A stretch of DNA of 64,000 nt. Origin: Saprospiraceae bacterium. Its GTDB lineage: Bacteria; Bacteroidota; Bacteroidia; Chitinophagales; Saprospiraceae. The notes beneath the pieces were generated by a model. That model saw only the letters and a list, made by a program, of their open reading frames with translations, ran no database searches and had not been told where the DNA came from. The position numbers and the translations under genes were made by a program. The DNA is taken from positions 716,501 to 780,500 of the forward strand of contig JAHBTU010000002.1 in assembly GCA_019638455.1 (NCBI GenBank), read 5' to 3'. Below, in pieces: positions 36,491 through 45,216 of the stretch. Positions within the stretch are counted from its first letter, which is position 1, and each line of letters opens with the position of its first letter.

Positions 36491-37809
36491 AACATCCACT
36501 TCCCGATTTCCTTGAACGTCACTTTTTTGCCATAGAGCAAAATGCCCACCCGGTAAATGCGACCCGCCAACCACACAAAGAAGAACGCGGCTGCCACCAC
36601 CAATGCCAGCGATAGAATGATTTGCCAAATAGGCGGGCTAAAGGCCATTCGGAACGGCATCACAATAGGCGAAAACAACGGGAACATGGAGGCGAACACC
36701 ATGAGGCCACTGTTGGGGTTGCGCATACCGGCAAAGGCTGTGATGTAGAACGCCAGAATAATCGGAATCATCACAGGCAGCGTCAGCGATTGGCCCTCGC
36801 CCAAGTCGTCGCCGATGGCGGAGCCTATGGCCGCGAACAGCGACGAGTAGATGAAATAGCCGCCGAGGAAAAAGACGATGAACGAAAAGATGATGAGCGG
36901 CCAGTTTTGTTTGCCAATCTCGGTCATGAAACGGAAGGTCTCGCCCTCTATCTCTTCGGGGTCAATGGTCGGCATTTCGCCGGGAGCGGGCATGGCGCCT
37001 TGCATCTGTGATGGGTCAATGCCGCCCATGAACAACGGCACGAGCAGCATCACGCCGCCGCCCAACACCACCCAAATCAACACTTGCGTAAGCCCAACCG
37101 CCCCCGCGCCGATGATTTTGCCAAGCATGAGCTCAAAGGGTCGCACGCTCGACATCATGACTTCCACGATGCGGTTGGTCTTTTCCTCCATCACCGAGCG
37201 CATCACCATCGCGCCATACATGGTGACCATGAAAAACATGATGAAGGCCATGATGCCCCCAATGACAAGCCCCACCCCGGCGGTGTATTTGCTGTCGTCG
37301 TCGCCCGAGCCAGTTATTTTTTCGGGGTCAATGGCGACTTTGGTTTCGAGCATATCGAGGGCTTGGGGGTCGAGTTTGAGGGAGTCTATTTTGAAGTCGC
37401 GGATTTTTTTGCCTACTTTCCGCTCGATGACGCTGCTTTTTTCGGGTGCCAGCCGGTCGTCGGAATGATAGAAGACCGTGTGCTCCTTTTTGCTGAAGCT
37501 GCCCAACGGCGGTATTTGCAGCACCCCGTCGAATTGCTTGTTCTGCACTTCCGTCTTCAGTTGCTCCAGCGTTTTGCCACTGGTGGGGATGAATCGAATA
37601 CCCTTGTCGTCGGGCATCTGCTTTATCACGCCTGCCTCGTCGAGCACCGCCACTTTGATTTCGCCGCCGCTCTCATATTTGGTGAGGCCGACGATGACGA
37701 GCATATAGACGAGCAAGCCCAAGGGGGCCAGCAAGGTGCCGATGATGAACGATTTTTTGGTGACGCGCGTGAGGTATTCGCGCTTGATGATGAGAGAAAG
37801 TTTGCTCAT
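36478..37809 (-). CDS. ABC-2 type transporter permease (NatB-like)
   Basis: A 443-residue membrane protein with one N-terminal helix (about 20-45), a large extracytoplasmic domain (about 50-180) and a C-terminal block of five or six helices, including MRSVMEEKTNRIVEVMMSSVRPFELMLGKIIGAGAVGLTQ, the ABC-2 signature region. With the ATPase encoded 28 bases upstream it forms an exporter resembling sodium exporters NatAB; the true substrate is unknown. Confidence 0.88.
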   Translation of the reverse strand: MSKLSLIIKREYLTRVTKKSFIIGTLLAPLGLLVYMLVIVGLTKYESGGEIKVAVLDEAGVIKQMPDDKGIRFIPTSGKTLEQLKTEVQNKQFDGVLQIPPLGSFSKKEHTVFYHSDDRLAPEKSSVIERKVGKKIRDFKIDSLKLDPQALDMLETKVAIDPEKITGSGDDDSKYTAGVGLVIGGIMAFIMFFMVTMYGAMVMRSVMEEKTNRIVEVMMSSVRPFELMLGKIIGAGAVGLTQVLIWVVLGGGVMLLVPLFMGGIDPSQMQGAMPAPGEMPTIDPEEIEGETFRFMTEIGKQNWPLIIFSFIVFFLGGYFIYSSLFAAIGSAIGDDLGEGQSLTLPVMIPIILAFYITAFAGMRNPNSGLMVFASMFPLFSPIVMPFRMAFSPPIWQIILSLALVVAAAFFFVWLAGRIYRVGILLYGKKVTFKEIGKWMFYKG

Positions 37810-37836
37810 GACCGATTCGTTGATGTGTGGTTTGGG

Positions 37837-38748
37837 TTATGATTTGACGGGTTGCTGCTCGCCTTCCACCGTTCGGATGAAAATCTCGTCGAACGTAGGC
37901 AGTATTTCCTCGAAATGCGTGATGTGGACACCGCTTTGAATCAGGTAAATCAACAGGTCGTTGCTTTCTTTTTCGTCGTGCAGTTGCACAGTGACGGCGT
38001 GTTTCTCTCGCTTCACGATGGGGAAACGCTGCGCGAATTCCCCCGGCAAATCGCCTTGCCAATCCACACGGTAGTGATTTTGCTTGTATTGGTTCTTGAT
38101 GTGTTGCACTTCGCCGCAGAGCACGTTTTCGCCGCGATTGATGAGCACGATGTGGTCGCACATTTCCTCTACCTGCTCCATGCGGTGGGTGCTGAAAATG
38201 ATGCTGGTGCCCTCCTCGTTGAGCTGGCGAATCTCATCTTTGATAAGACTGGTGTTGATGGGGTCGAGACCCGTGAAAGGCTCGTCGAGGATGAGCAGGG
38301 GCGGTTGATGCACCACCGTGGCGATAAACTGGATTTTTTGCTGCATCCCCTTTGAGAGGTCTTCGATTTTTTTGTTCCACCAATCCTTGATGTCAAATTT
38401 GGTGAGCCAATGATAGATTCGACTGTGTGCTTCCGCTTTGGTCAGTCCTTTGAGTTGGGCGAGGTAGAGCAGTTGTTCGCCCACCTTCATTTTTTTGTAA
38501 AGGCCGCGTTCCTCGGGCATATACCCGATTTTTTCGGGTGTACGTTCGTTGAGCTTTTCGCCGTTCAGCAGAATCGTGCCCGAGTCAGGCCCGGTAATCG
38601 TCGTAATCATGCGAATCAACGAAGTCTTGCCGGCACCATTGGGCCCCAGCAAGCCGAACACGCTCCCTTTCGGCACGTCGAAGCTCACATGATTGACGGC
38701 GGTGTGGCTGCCGTAGGTTTTTACTACATCTTGGATGGAAAGAATCAT
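37837..38748 (-). CDS. ABC transporter ATP-binding protein (NatA-like)
   Basis: A 303-residue ATPase with Walker A GPNGAGKT (35-42), a Q loop in GYMPEERGLYKKM, signature LSKGMQQK (about 132-139), Walker B LLILDEPFTGLDP (about 151-163) and the switch His in FSTHRMEQ. A C-terminal extension (about 225-303) is typical of the NatA/CcmA group. First gene of a two-gene operon with the permease. Confidence 0.92.
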   Translation of the reverse strand: MILSIQDVVKTYGSHTAVNHVSFDVPKGSVFGLLGPNGAGKTSLIRMITTITGPDSGTILLNGEKLNERTPEKIGYMPEERGLYKKMKVGEQLLYLAQLKGLTKAEAHSRIYHWLTKFDIKDWWNKKIEDLSKGMQQKIQFIATVVHQPPLLILDEPFTGLDPINTSLIKDEIRQLNEEGTSIIFSTHRMEQVEEMCDHIVLINRGENVLCGEVQHIKNQYKQNHYRVDWQGDLPGEFAQRFPIVKREKHAVTVQLHDEKESNDLLIYLIQSGVHITHFEEILPTFDEIFIRTVEGEQQPVKS

Positions 38749-38890
38749 AGGAGAGAAGTAAGTCTTTTTAGTTGGCGGGGGAAAAGTCGGTAGGTTTGTG
38801 CGGACTTAAATGCTTTTTTCGGCAAAATGCTCACATTGCCGTTTTTTCCCGGTTGCCTTATCCGACCAAACACCTCATTCGATTAGTGTC

Positions 38891-40330
38891 ATGCAAGTCA
38901 TTCAGAATTACATCGGCGGAAAATTTGTGCCGCCCGCCAGCGGGCAGTACCTCGACAATCACAACCCGGCCACAGGCGAGATTTTTGGGAAAATACCAGA
39001 CTCCGACGCGACGGACGTGGAAACTGCCACACAAGCCGCCACCACCGCTTTCCCTGCTTGGGCCGCTCTGCCGCTCGAACAACGCCACGACATACTCCGC
39101 GCCATCAGCGACGGCATCACGCGACATCTTCACCGCTTGGCAGAAGCCGAGACGCTCGACTCGGGCAAGACCATTTTCGCTTCCAGCACGGTGGACATCC
39201 CGCGCGCGGCGCTCAATTTTAAGTTTTTTGCCACCGCGCTCCTTCATTTTGCCTCCGAGAGCCACCAAATGCCCGGCGTGTTGAGCTACACCCTCCGCCA
39301 GCCGCTCGGCGTGGTGGGCTGCATTTCCCCGTGGAACCTGCCGCTCTATCTGTTTACTTGGAAAATTGCGCCTGCCCTTGCAGCGGGCAATTGCGTGGTC
39401 GGCAAACCTTCTGAGGTGACGCCACTTACCGCTTTTTTGTTGGGCGAAATTTGCAACGAGGCCGGGCTGCCTCCGGGCGTGCTCAACATCGTGCACGGCC
39501 TCGGCCCCAAAGCAGGCGAAGCCATCGTGCGGCATCCGCACATCAAGGCCATTTCGTTCACGGGCAGCACGCGCGCTGGGGCGGAAATCGCGCGAATCGC
39601 CGCGCCCATGTTCAAAAAACTTTCCCTCGAACTCGGCGGCAAAAACCCCAACCTCATCTTTGCCGACTGTGACTACGACAAAATGCTGGATACCACCGTG
39701 CGCTCCTCGTTTAGCAATCAGGGGCAAATTTGCCTGTGTGGGTCAAGAATTTACGTTGAAAGCTCCATTTTTGAAAAATTTAAAAAAGACTTCGTGGCGC
39801 GGGTGAATGCCTTGAAAATCGGCGACCCCATGCACCCTGAAAGCCGCCACGGCGCGGTGGTCTCAAAAATGCACTTTGAAAAAATTCTCTCCTACATCGA
39901 GCTCGCCAAGCAAGAAGGCGGCAGCGTCATAGCCGGCGGCAAGGAAGTGCGCTTGCCGGGAAATTTGGCAGGCGGATGGTTCATTGCCCCCACCGTGATA
40001 GAGGGATTGCCTTTGGCGTGCCGAACCAATCAGGAAGAGATATTTGGCCCTGTTGTCACCATCCAGCCGTTCGACGCTGACGACGAGGCGCTTGTGCTTG
40101 CCAATGGTGTCCCTTATGGTCTCAGCGCGACGGTGTGGACCAACAGTCTCTCGCGGGCGCAGCGTTTTGCCGCCGAGCTGCAAGCGGGCATCGTGTGGGT
40201 CAACTGCTGGCTGCTGCGCGATTTGCGCACCCCATTTGGCGGTGTAAAAAACTCAGGCGTGGGGCGAGAGGGCGGCTGGGATGCGATGCGTTTTTTCACC
40301 GAGACAAAGAATGTGACGATTGCAGGTTAG
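38891..40330 (+). CDS. Aldehyde dehydrogenase, ALDH8 / 2-aminomuconate semialdehyde dehydrogenase-like
   Basis: A 479-residue NAD-dependent aldehyde dehydrogenase. The cofactor region has SPWNLPLYLFTWKIAPALAAGN, FTGSTRAGAEIA, the general-base Glu in LELGGKNPN and the nucleophile Cys281 in NQGQICLC. The C-terminus WLLRDLRTPFGGVKNSGVGREGG is closest to 2-hydroxy/2-aminomuconate semialdehyde dehydrogenases and human ALDH8A1, pointing to tryptophan (kynurenine) or aromatic catabolism. ATG 38891 starts the family's VIQNYIGGKFV; the frame from 38810 is only an extension. No other catabolic gene is adjacent, so the substrate is inferred. Confidence 0.87.
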   Translation: MQVIQNYIGGKFVPPASGQYLDNHNPATGEIFGKIPDSDATDVETATQAATTAFPAWAALPLEQRHDILRAISDGITRHLHRLAEAETLDSGKTIFASSTVDIPRAALNFKFFATALLHFASESHQMPGVLSYTLRQPLGVVGCISPWNLPLYLFTWKIAPALAAGNCVVGKPSEVTPLTAFLLGEICNEAGLPPGVLNIVHGLGPKAGEAIVRHPHIKAISFTGSTRAGAEIARIAAPMFKKLSLELGGKNPNLIFADCDYDKMLDTTVRSSFSNQGQICLCGSRIYVESSIFEKFKKDFVARVNALKIGDPMHPESRHGAVVSKMHFEKILSYIELAKQEGGSVIAGGKEVRLPGNLAGGWFIAPTVIEGLPLACRTNQEEIFGPVVTIQPFDADDEALVLANGVPYGLSATVWTNSLSRAQRFAAELQAGIVWVNCWLLRDLRTPFGGVKNSGVGREGGWDAMRFFTETKNVTIAG

Positions 40331-40406
40331 TGCGAGCGGGTATCGCCCAAATTCAAAAAATACCGACCTTCGCCGCTCAAAAAGGGCGCATTTCAAATCC
40401 TATCTT

Positions 40407-40955
40407 ATGCTTAGCTGGCTCAGCAAAATTATCCTGCGCTTGTGGGGCTGGAAAATTACCGGCCAATATCCCTACGACTTGGCGAAGGTCGTCGTAGCCG
40501 TCGCGCCGCACACGTCCAACTGGGATTTTCCTGTCGGCGTTTTGGTCAATAGCGCCTACCGATGCAAAGCCAATTATGTGGGCAAGCACACCATCTTCAA
40601 GTGGCCGTTTGGCGTGTTTTTTCGCTGGTTGGGGGGCATCCCGGTTGACCGTTCCAAGAGCAGCAATTTTGTGTCGGCGACAGTGGAGGCTTTCCAGCGA
40701 GAGCCGCGGCTGCACCTCGTTTTGGCACCAGAAGGCACGCGCAAAAAAGTGGACAAGTTCAAAACGGGTTTTTACCATATAGCGCGGCTCGCAGGGGTGC
40801 CGATATGTCTTTGCACCTTCAATTGGGCCACCAAAGAAGTGCATTTCGACCCTCAACTCTTTTATCCTTCCGACGACGAAGCGGCTGACATGGAATATCT
40901 ATGGAACTATTTCAAAGGCATACAGGGGGCCAATCCCGAACAAGGGGTTGGATAA
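40407..40955 (+). CDS. 1-acyl-sn-glycerol-3-phosphate acyltransferase family protein
   Basis: A 182-residue membrane-associated acyltransferase with the H(X)4D motif as HTSNWD (about 35-40), the glycerophosphate-binding LGGIPVDRSK and the LAPEGTRKK motif (about 106-114). It resembles the short PlsC-like proteins of Bacteroidota that act in phospholipid synthesis or other lipid acylation. ATG 40407 is preferred; the frame from 40320 overlaps the preceding gene. A copy of the dispersed repeat begins about 20 bases after its stop. Confidence 0.82.
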   Translation: MLSWLSKIILRLWGWKITGQYPYDLAKVVVAVAPHTSNWDFPVGVLVNSAYRCKANYVGKHTIFKWPFGVFFRWLGGIPVDRSKSSNFVSATVEAFQREPRLHLVLAPEGTRKKVDKFKTGFYHIARLAGVPICLCTFNWATKEVHFDPQLFYPSDDEAADMEYLWNYFKGIQGANPEQGVG

Positions 40956-40973
40956 AACCAACAATATATACCT

Positions 40974-41073
40974 CGCACCGCCAAGTTTTGGGCATGGCTA
41001 AAAGCGCAATCTGCTAAAAATCAAGAACACCGAGCATGTTCATCTAAGAAATCCTAACGAATCAAGGTATAAA
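40974..41073 (+). repeat. Dispersed 100-bp repeat, copy c, abutting thrB
   Basis: CGCACCGCCAAGTTTTGGGC at the left, AAAATCAAGAACACCGAGCATG in the centre, AAATCCTAACGAATCAAGG-TATAAA at the right. The last base of the repeat is immediately followed by the ATG of thrB, so the whole thrB leader is repeat-derived. Confidence 0.85.
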
Positions 41074-42000
41074 ATGGGCATCAAAGCATTCGCGCCGGCC
41101 ACCGTCGGCAACATAGGGGTAGGGTTCGACATCATGGGGCTGGCGCTAGAGCGACCGGGCGACGAGGTGATTGCTCGCAAGAGCAACACGCCGGGCTTGC
41201 GCATCACAAAAATAACGGGGCATGGCGGCAAGCTGCCCTACGAAGTGGAACGGAACACCGCAGGCGTGGCAGCCCTGCGATTGATGCAACATCTGGGCGA
41301 GTCCAAGCGCGGCGTAGAGCTTGAAATCCACAAAAAAATGCCTTTCAGCAGTGGGCTTGGCAGCAGTGCCGCCAGCGCGGTAGCTGCTGCGTTGGCGGTG
41401 AGCGAGCTGCTTCGCACGGGACTGAGCAAGCGTGAGTTGTTGCCCTTCGCCTGCGCGGGCGAGCAAATGGCGACTGGCAGTTTCATCACCGACAATGTGG
41501 TGCCTTCCATGATAGGGGGCATCGTGCTCATCCGCGACGGGGCCACACTCGATGTGCATCGGCTGCACACGCCGCGTGGCCTCTACGTCACGGTCGTCTA
41601 TCCTCATATCGAAATCATGACCAAAAGCGCCCGCGCCATCTTGAAGCCCGAAGTGCCGATGGACAAATATGTGCGCCAAAGTGCCAATGTGGGCGGGTTC
41701 ATCGTTGGTCTTTTCAACGGGGATATCGGCCTTGTCGGGCGCAGTTTGAAGGACGAAATCGTGGAGCCTCAACGGGCGGGCTTGATTCCGGGGTTTTACG
41801 AGGTGAAGGAGGCTGCGCTTGCCGAGGGCGTGCTGGGGTGCAGTATTTCGGGGGCTGGGCCTTCGGTGTTTGCACTGAGTGCCAATAGCTTGGTCGCCGA
41901 AAACGCGGCTTTGGCTATGCGGCAGGCATTTGCCAAACACAAGGTGGAAAGCGAGGTGTTTATCTCTCCGGTCAATCAGGAAGGTGCGGTGATTTGCTGA
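41074..42000 (+). CDS. thrB: Homoserine kinase
   Basis: A 308-residue GHMP kinase that phosphorylates homoserine in threonine synthesis. Motif 1 is KAFAPATVGNIGVGFD, motif 2 PFSSGLGSSAASAVAA (about 90-105, the ATP-binding loop), motif 3 GCSISGAGPSVFAL (about 256-269). Length and order match ThrB. The gene is alone here; thrA and thrC are not in the window, although in Bacteroidota they are usually linked. The 3' end overlaps the convergent START gene by 29 bases. Confidence 0.92.
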   Translation: MGIKAFAPATVGNIGVGFDIMGLALERPGDEVIARKSNTPGLRITKITGHGGKLPYEVERNTAGVAALRLMQHLGESKRGVELEIHKKMPFSSGLGSSAASAVAAALAVSELLRTGLSKRELLPFACAGEQMATGSFITDNVVPSMIGGIVLIRDGATLDVHRLHTPRGLYVTVVYPHIEIMTKSARAILKPEVPMDKYVRQSANVGGFIVGLFNGDIGLVGRSLKDEIVEPQRAGLIPGFYEVKEAALAEGVLGCSISGAGPSVFALSANSLVAENAALAMRQAFAKHKVESEVFISPVNQEGAVIC

Positions 42001-42628
42001 GTTGCTTCACGTTTTTGTACCGCTCTTCGCTCAGCAGTTTTTTCATTTTTTGCACGGTTTCTATCGGGCCGGTATCATTGGCGAGGTTCACCGTCCAATC
42101 TGGCAATATGCCGCCTGGGTGGGTGCTCAGGTAGTATTCCCCCTCTATCGAGGCGCTGGTTTGGGCAGATAGTTTCCAAGTCACGTTGGCCTTTCTCACC
42201 CGTACGATGCCTTGTTTTTCAGGGATGAAATCCGGCACGGCACGCGACGAAAGCGTAATTGCATTGGTTTTGGCATCGGTCGTGATAGTGGTGCGCATCA
42301 CCACGTCGCGGTCTTCCAAGGGCCAAGGGAACGAGAAGCGAGAGTAATAGTAGAACTCTGTGGCGCTCACCCGTTTCAACAATTCCGAATGTGCCACCCG
42401 ATAGCCCCATTTCGGGTATTCGGCAACATTGTTGAACAGCGCCAACATGGCTGCCGGGGCGGCGTTGAACACTGCTACCAATTTGAGCTCGTAGCCATCG
42501 TCCACTTTGCGTTTATACACTTTAACGCCATCTTTTTCTTTCTGAAAAACCCAGTTTTTTTGCGCATAAAGACCTGAAAACGAGAGAAACAGTGCCAACA
42601 GCAGGTAGGCCAGCGAATTGTTTTTCAT
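41972..42628 (-). CDS. Exported START-domain lipid-binding-like protein
   Basis: A 218-residue protein with a signal peptide (MKNNSLAYLLLALFLSFSG LYAQ) and one START domain: VFQKEKDGVKVYKRKV, YPKWGYRVAHSELLKRV, FYYYSRFSFPWPLEDRDVVMR, GGILPDWTVNLANDTGPIETVQKMK. This resembles exported START proteins that bind lipids or other hydrophobic ligands. The sequence TCAAGGTATAAA, identical to the tail of the dispersed repeat, occurs about 30 bases before its ATG. Confidence 0.85.
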   Translation of the reverse strand: MKNNSLAYLLLALFLSFSGLYAQKNWVFQKEKDGVKVYKRKVDDGYELKLVAVFNAAPAAMLALFNNVAEYPKWGYRVAHSELLKRVSATEFYYYSRFSFPWPLEDRDVVMRTTITTDAKTNAITLSSRAVPDFIPEKQGIVRVRKANVTWKLSAQTSASIEGEYYLSTHPGGILPDWTVNLANDTGPIETVQKMKKLLSEERYKNVKQLSKSPHLPD

Positions 42629-42729
42629 AGCGTAGAGAGTTGTTGAATGGTTGCTTCAAATTTATACCTTGAATTTGATGACTTTCAAGAACTTGGCAGC
42701 ATTATTTTTTCTCCCAACACTATTTGCCC

Positions 42730-45036
42730 ATGAAATTGCGCCTGCTCTTTACGCTATTCTTGCTGGGTCTCCTTGCATTCAACCAGAGCTGCCAAAAAAA
42801 GCCTGCCTTGAATCTCGTCCCTCAGCCGCTGTCGGTGACGACTACTTCTGGTTATTTCACGCTGACCGCAGATACCCGTGTCTTTGTGCCGAATGGGATG
42901 GACGATTGGGCAATGGCTGCGCGTTACCTCGCTGCTTTGGTTGAGCAAGGGGCTGGTTTCCGATTGGTCAGTCAGTCCATCCAGCAAGATATGCGCGGGC
43001 CGACGGAGAACGCCATTTATTTTTTGCCAGAATCGAGCATCGCATCCGCCGAGGGGTATCAACTCGAAATAACCCCAACCGCCATCTATATCCGTGCGCG
43101 CACCGCTGCCGGGGCTTTTTATGCCGTGCAAACCCTTCGGCAGATTTTTCCGCCGGGAATCAACGCAGCATCCGCCGCATGGCAGGCGCTGTGCTGCAAG
43201 ATTGACGACGCGCCGCGTTTTTCCTATCGCGGGCTTCACCTCGATGTGGGGCGGCATTACTTCCCCGTTTCCTTTGTCAAAAAATACATTGACCTGCTCG
43301 CGGCGCATAAACTCAACACCTTTCACTGGCACCTTACCGAAGACCAAGGCTGGCGCATCGAAATCAAAAAGCACCCCCGGCTTCAGGAAGTCGCCGCTTG
43401 TCGCTCCGAGACGCTCGTGGGGCACTACTCTGACCAACCGCAACGCTTCGACGGCAAGCCCTACTGCGGCTACTACACACAGGAGGAGGTGAAAGAGGTG
43501 GTGGAATATGCGCGTCAGCGATTCGTCACCGTGATACCCGAAATCGAAATGCCCGGCCATGCACTGGCTGCCCTGTCGGCCTACCCCGAATTGGGCTGCA
43601 CGGGTGGCCCCTATCAGGCCGCGACGAAATGGGGCGTGTTTGAAGATGTTTTTTGTGCGGGCAACGAAAAAACATTCGTTTTTCTGGACGAGGTGCTGGA
43701 AGAGGTATGCGCCTTGTTTCCAAGCACCTATATCCACATTGGCGGCGACGAGTGCCCCAAAACGCGCTGGCAAACCTGCCCCAAATGCCAAAAACGCATG
43801 AAGCAGGAAGGCTTGAAAGATGAGCATGAGTTGCAGAGCTATTTCATTCGCCGGGCAGAGGCCATGCTGGCGCGGCGCGACAAAAAACTCATCGGTTGGG
43901 ACGAGATATTGGAAGGGGGGCTTGCGCCTTCTGCCACGGTGATGAGCTGGCGCGGCACGGAGGGCGGCATCGCGGCGGCCAAAGCGGGTCACGATGCCAT
44001 CATGACGCCCACCTCGCACGTCTATCTCGACTATTACCAAAGCGACCCCAACACCGAGCCTGTCGCTATTGGGGGGCATCTCACCTTGGAAAAAGTGTAT
44101 AGCTACGAGCCGGTGCCGGCGGAGCTCAGCCCCGAAGAGGCGGTGCGCATACTCGGCGTGCAAGCCAACGTGTGGACGGAGTACATGAAAACGCCCGACT
44201 ATGTGGAATATATGACCTACCCCCGCGCCTGTGCAGTGGCCGAAATCGCTTGGTCGGCCAAGGAAAAGAAGGACTGGCCTGATTTTGCGCGCCGCCTTCG
44301 GGCGCATTTTGCGCGGCTCGACGCAATGGGGGTGAATTACGCCAAAAGCTATTTTGACATATCCACTTCTTTTTCAGGCGGTAAGGTCGCGTTGTCGGCC
44401 ATTGACCCCGTGCTCCAGATTCGCTACACCACTGATGGAAGCGAACCCACGCCGACTTCAAAGAGGTACAAGGAGCCGTTTGCCATTGCTCAAAACACGA
44501 CGGTGAAAGCAGCGGTCTTTGAAGGAAAAAAACAAATGGGCAAGGTGCGCACCGTGGCATATCTCGTGCACAAAGCAAGTGGGAAACCTTACACTCTTGC
44601 GCGCATACCCGACAAATACGACGGAGGGGAACAGTATGCCCTGACCAACGGGGTGACGGGCGACATCAAAACTTGGGGCAATTGGGTCGGTCTGGTGAAC
44701 CGCGATATTGACCCCGTGATTGACTTGGGCAAGCCCACGAGCTTCAGCCGTGTGACCACCCATTTTGTCAATAGCAAAGTTTCGTGGATTTACCCGCCAC
44801 GCGGAGTGGAAATATATGTGTCTGACGACGGCCAGCAGTTCAGGTTGTTGGCTTCCAGGGAGATACCAGCTGAAACGATGGAGGGCATCACGGTGGAGAC
44901 GGTGGTGCTGGACACTCCGGGAGCACAAGGGCGCTATTTGAAATTCGTGGCCAAAACATTCGGCGTCATTCCTGAAAACGCCGCAGGTGCGGGCAATGGT
45001 GCTTGGTTGTTCATTGATGAAGTAATCGTGGAGTGA
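42730..45036 (+). CDS. Beta-N-acetylhexosaminidase, glycoside hydrolase family 20
   Basis: A 768-residue exported enzyme removing terminal N-acetylhexosamines from chitin-like or glycoprotein glycans. The N-terminus may be a lipoprotein signal (MKLRLLFTLFLLGLLAFNQSCQ). GH20b domain about 30-155; catalytic barrel 160-500 with FHWHLTEDQGWRIEIKKHPRL and the catalytic pair Asp340-Glu341 in HIGGDECPKTRW; a chitobiase C-terminal-like strand domain (about 535-605, YTTDGSEPTPTS); and a discoidin-like F5/8 C domain at the end (VIDLGKPTSFSRVTTHFV...). The NahK-like sugar kinase at the right edge could use released sugars, but they are not linked. Confidence 0.92.
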   Translation: MKLRLLFTLFLLGLLAFNQSCQKKPALNLVPQPLSVTTTSGYFTLTADTRVFVPNGMDDWAMAARYLAALVEQGAGFRLVSQSIQQDMRGPTENAIYFLPESSIASAEGYQLEITPTAIYIRARTAAGAFYAVQTLRQIFPPGINAASAAWQALCCKIDDAPRFSYRGLHLDVGRHYFPVSFVKKYIDLLAAHKLNTFHWHLTEDQGWRIEIKKHPRLQEVAACRSETLVGHYSDQPQRFDGKPYCGYYTQEEVKEVVEYARQRFVTVIPEIEMPGHALAALSAYPELGCTGGPYQAATKWGVFEDVFCAGNEKTFVFLDEVLEEVCALFPSTYIHIGGDECPKTRWQTCPKCQKRMKQEGLKDEHELQSYFIRRAEAMLARRDKKLIGWDEILEGGLAPSATVMSWRGTEGGIAAAKAGHDAIMTPTSHVYLDYYQSDPNTEPVAIGGHLTLEKVYSYEPVPAELSPEEAVRILGVQANVWTEYMKTPDYVEYMTYPRACAVAEIAWSAKEKKDWPDFARRLRAHFARLDAMGVNYAKSYFDISTSFSGGKVALSAIDPVLQIRYTTDGSEPTPTSKRYKEPFAIAQNTTVKAAVFEGKKQMGKVRTVAYLVHKASGKPYTLARIPDKYDGGEQYALTNGVTGDIKTWGNWVGLVNRDIDPVIDLGKPTSFSRVTTHFVNSKVSWIYPPRGVEIYVSDDGQQFRLLASREIPAETMEGITVETVVLDTPGAQGRYLKFVAKTFGVIPENAAGAGNGAWLFIDEVIVE

Positions 45037-45216
45037 GGCAAGGGGCTTAGTGGCCTTATTTATCTATGACTACTGGCATTTCATCCGTTTTTTCCAAAAT
45101 GACCTCAACCCTCCTCACCTTTGGCCGTTTAGGGGGGCTGTATGGGTAGCGGATTTCGGAGATGGACATCAAGCATCTCCTTCTGTCTTCTACCGTCCCA
45201 CCCTCTTTGATAAAAA

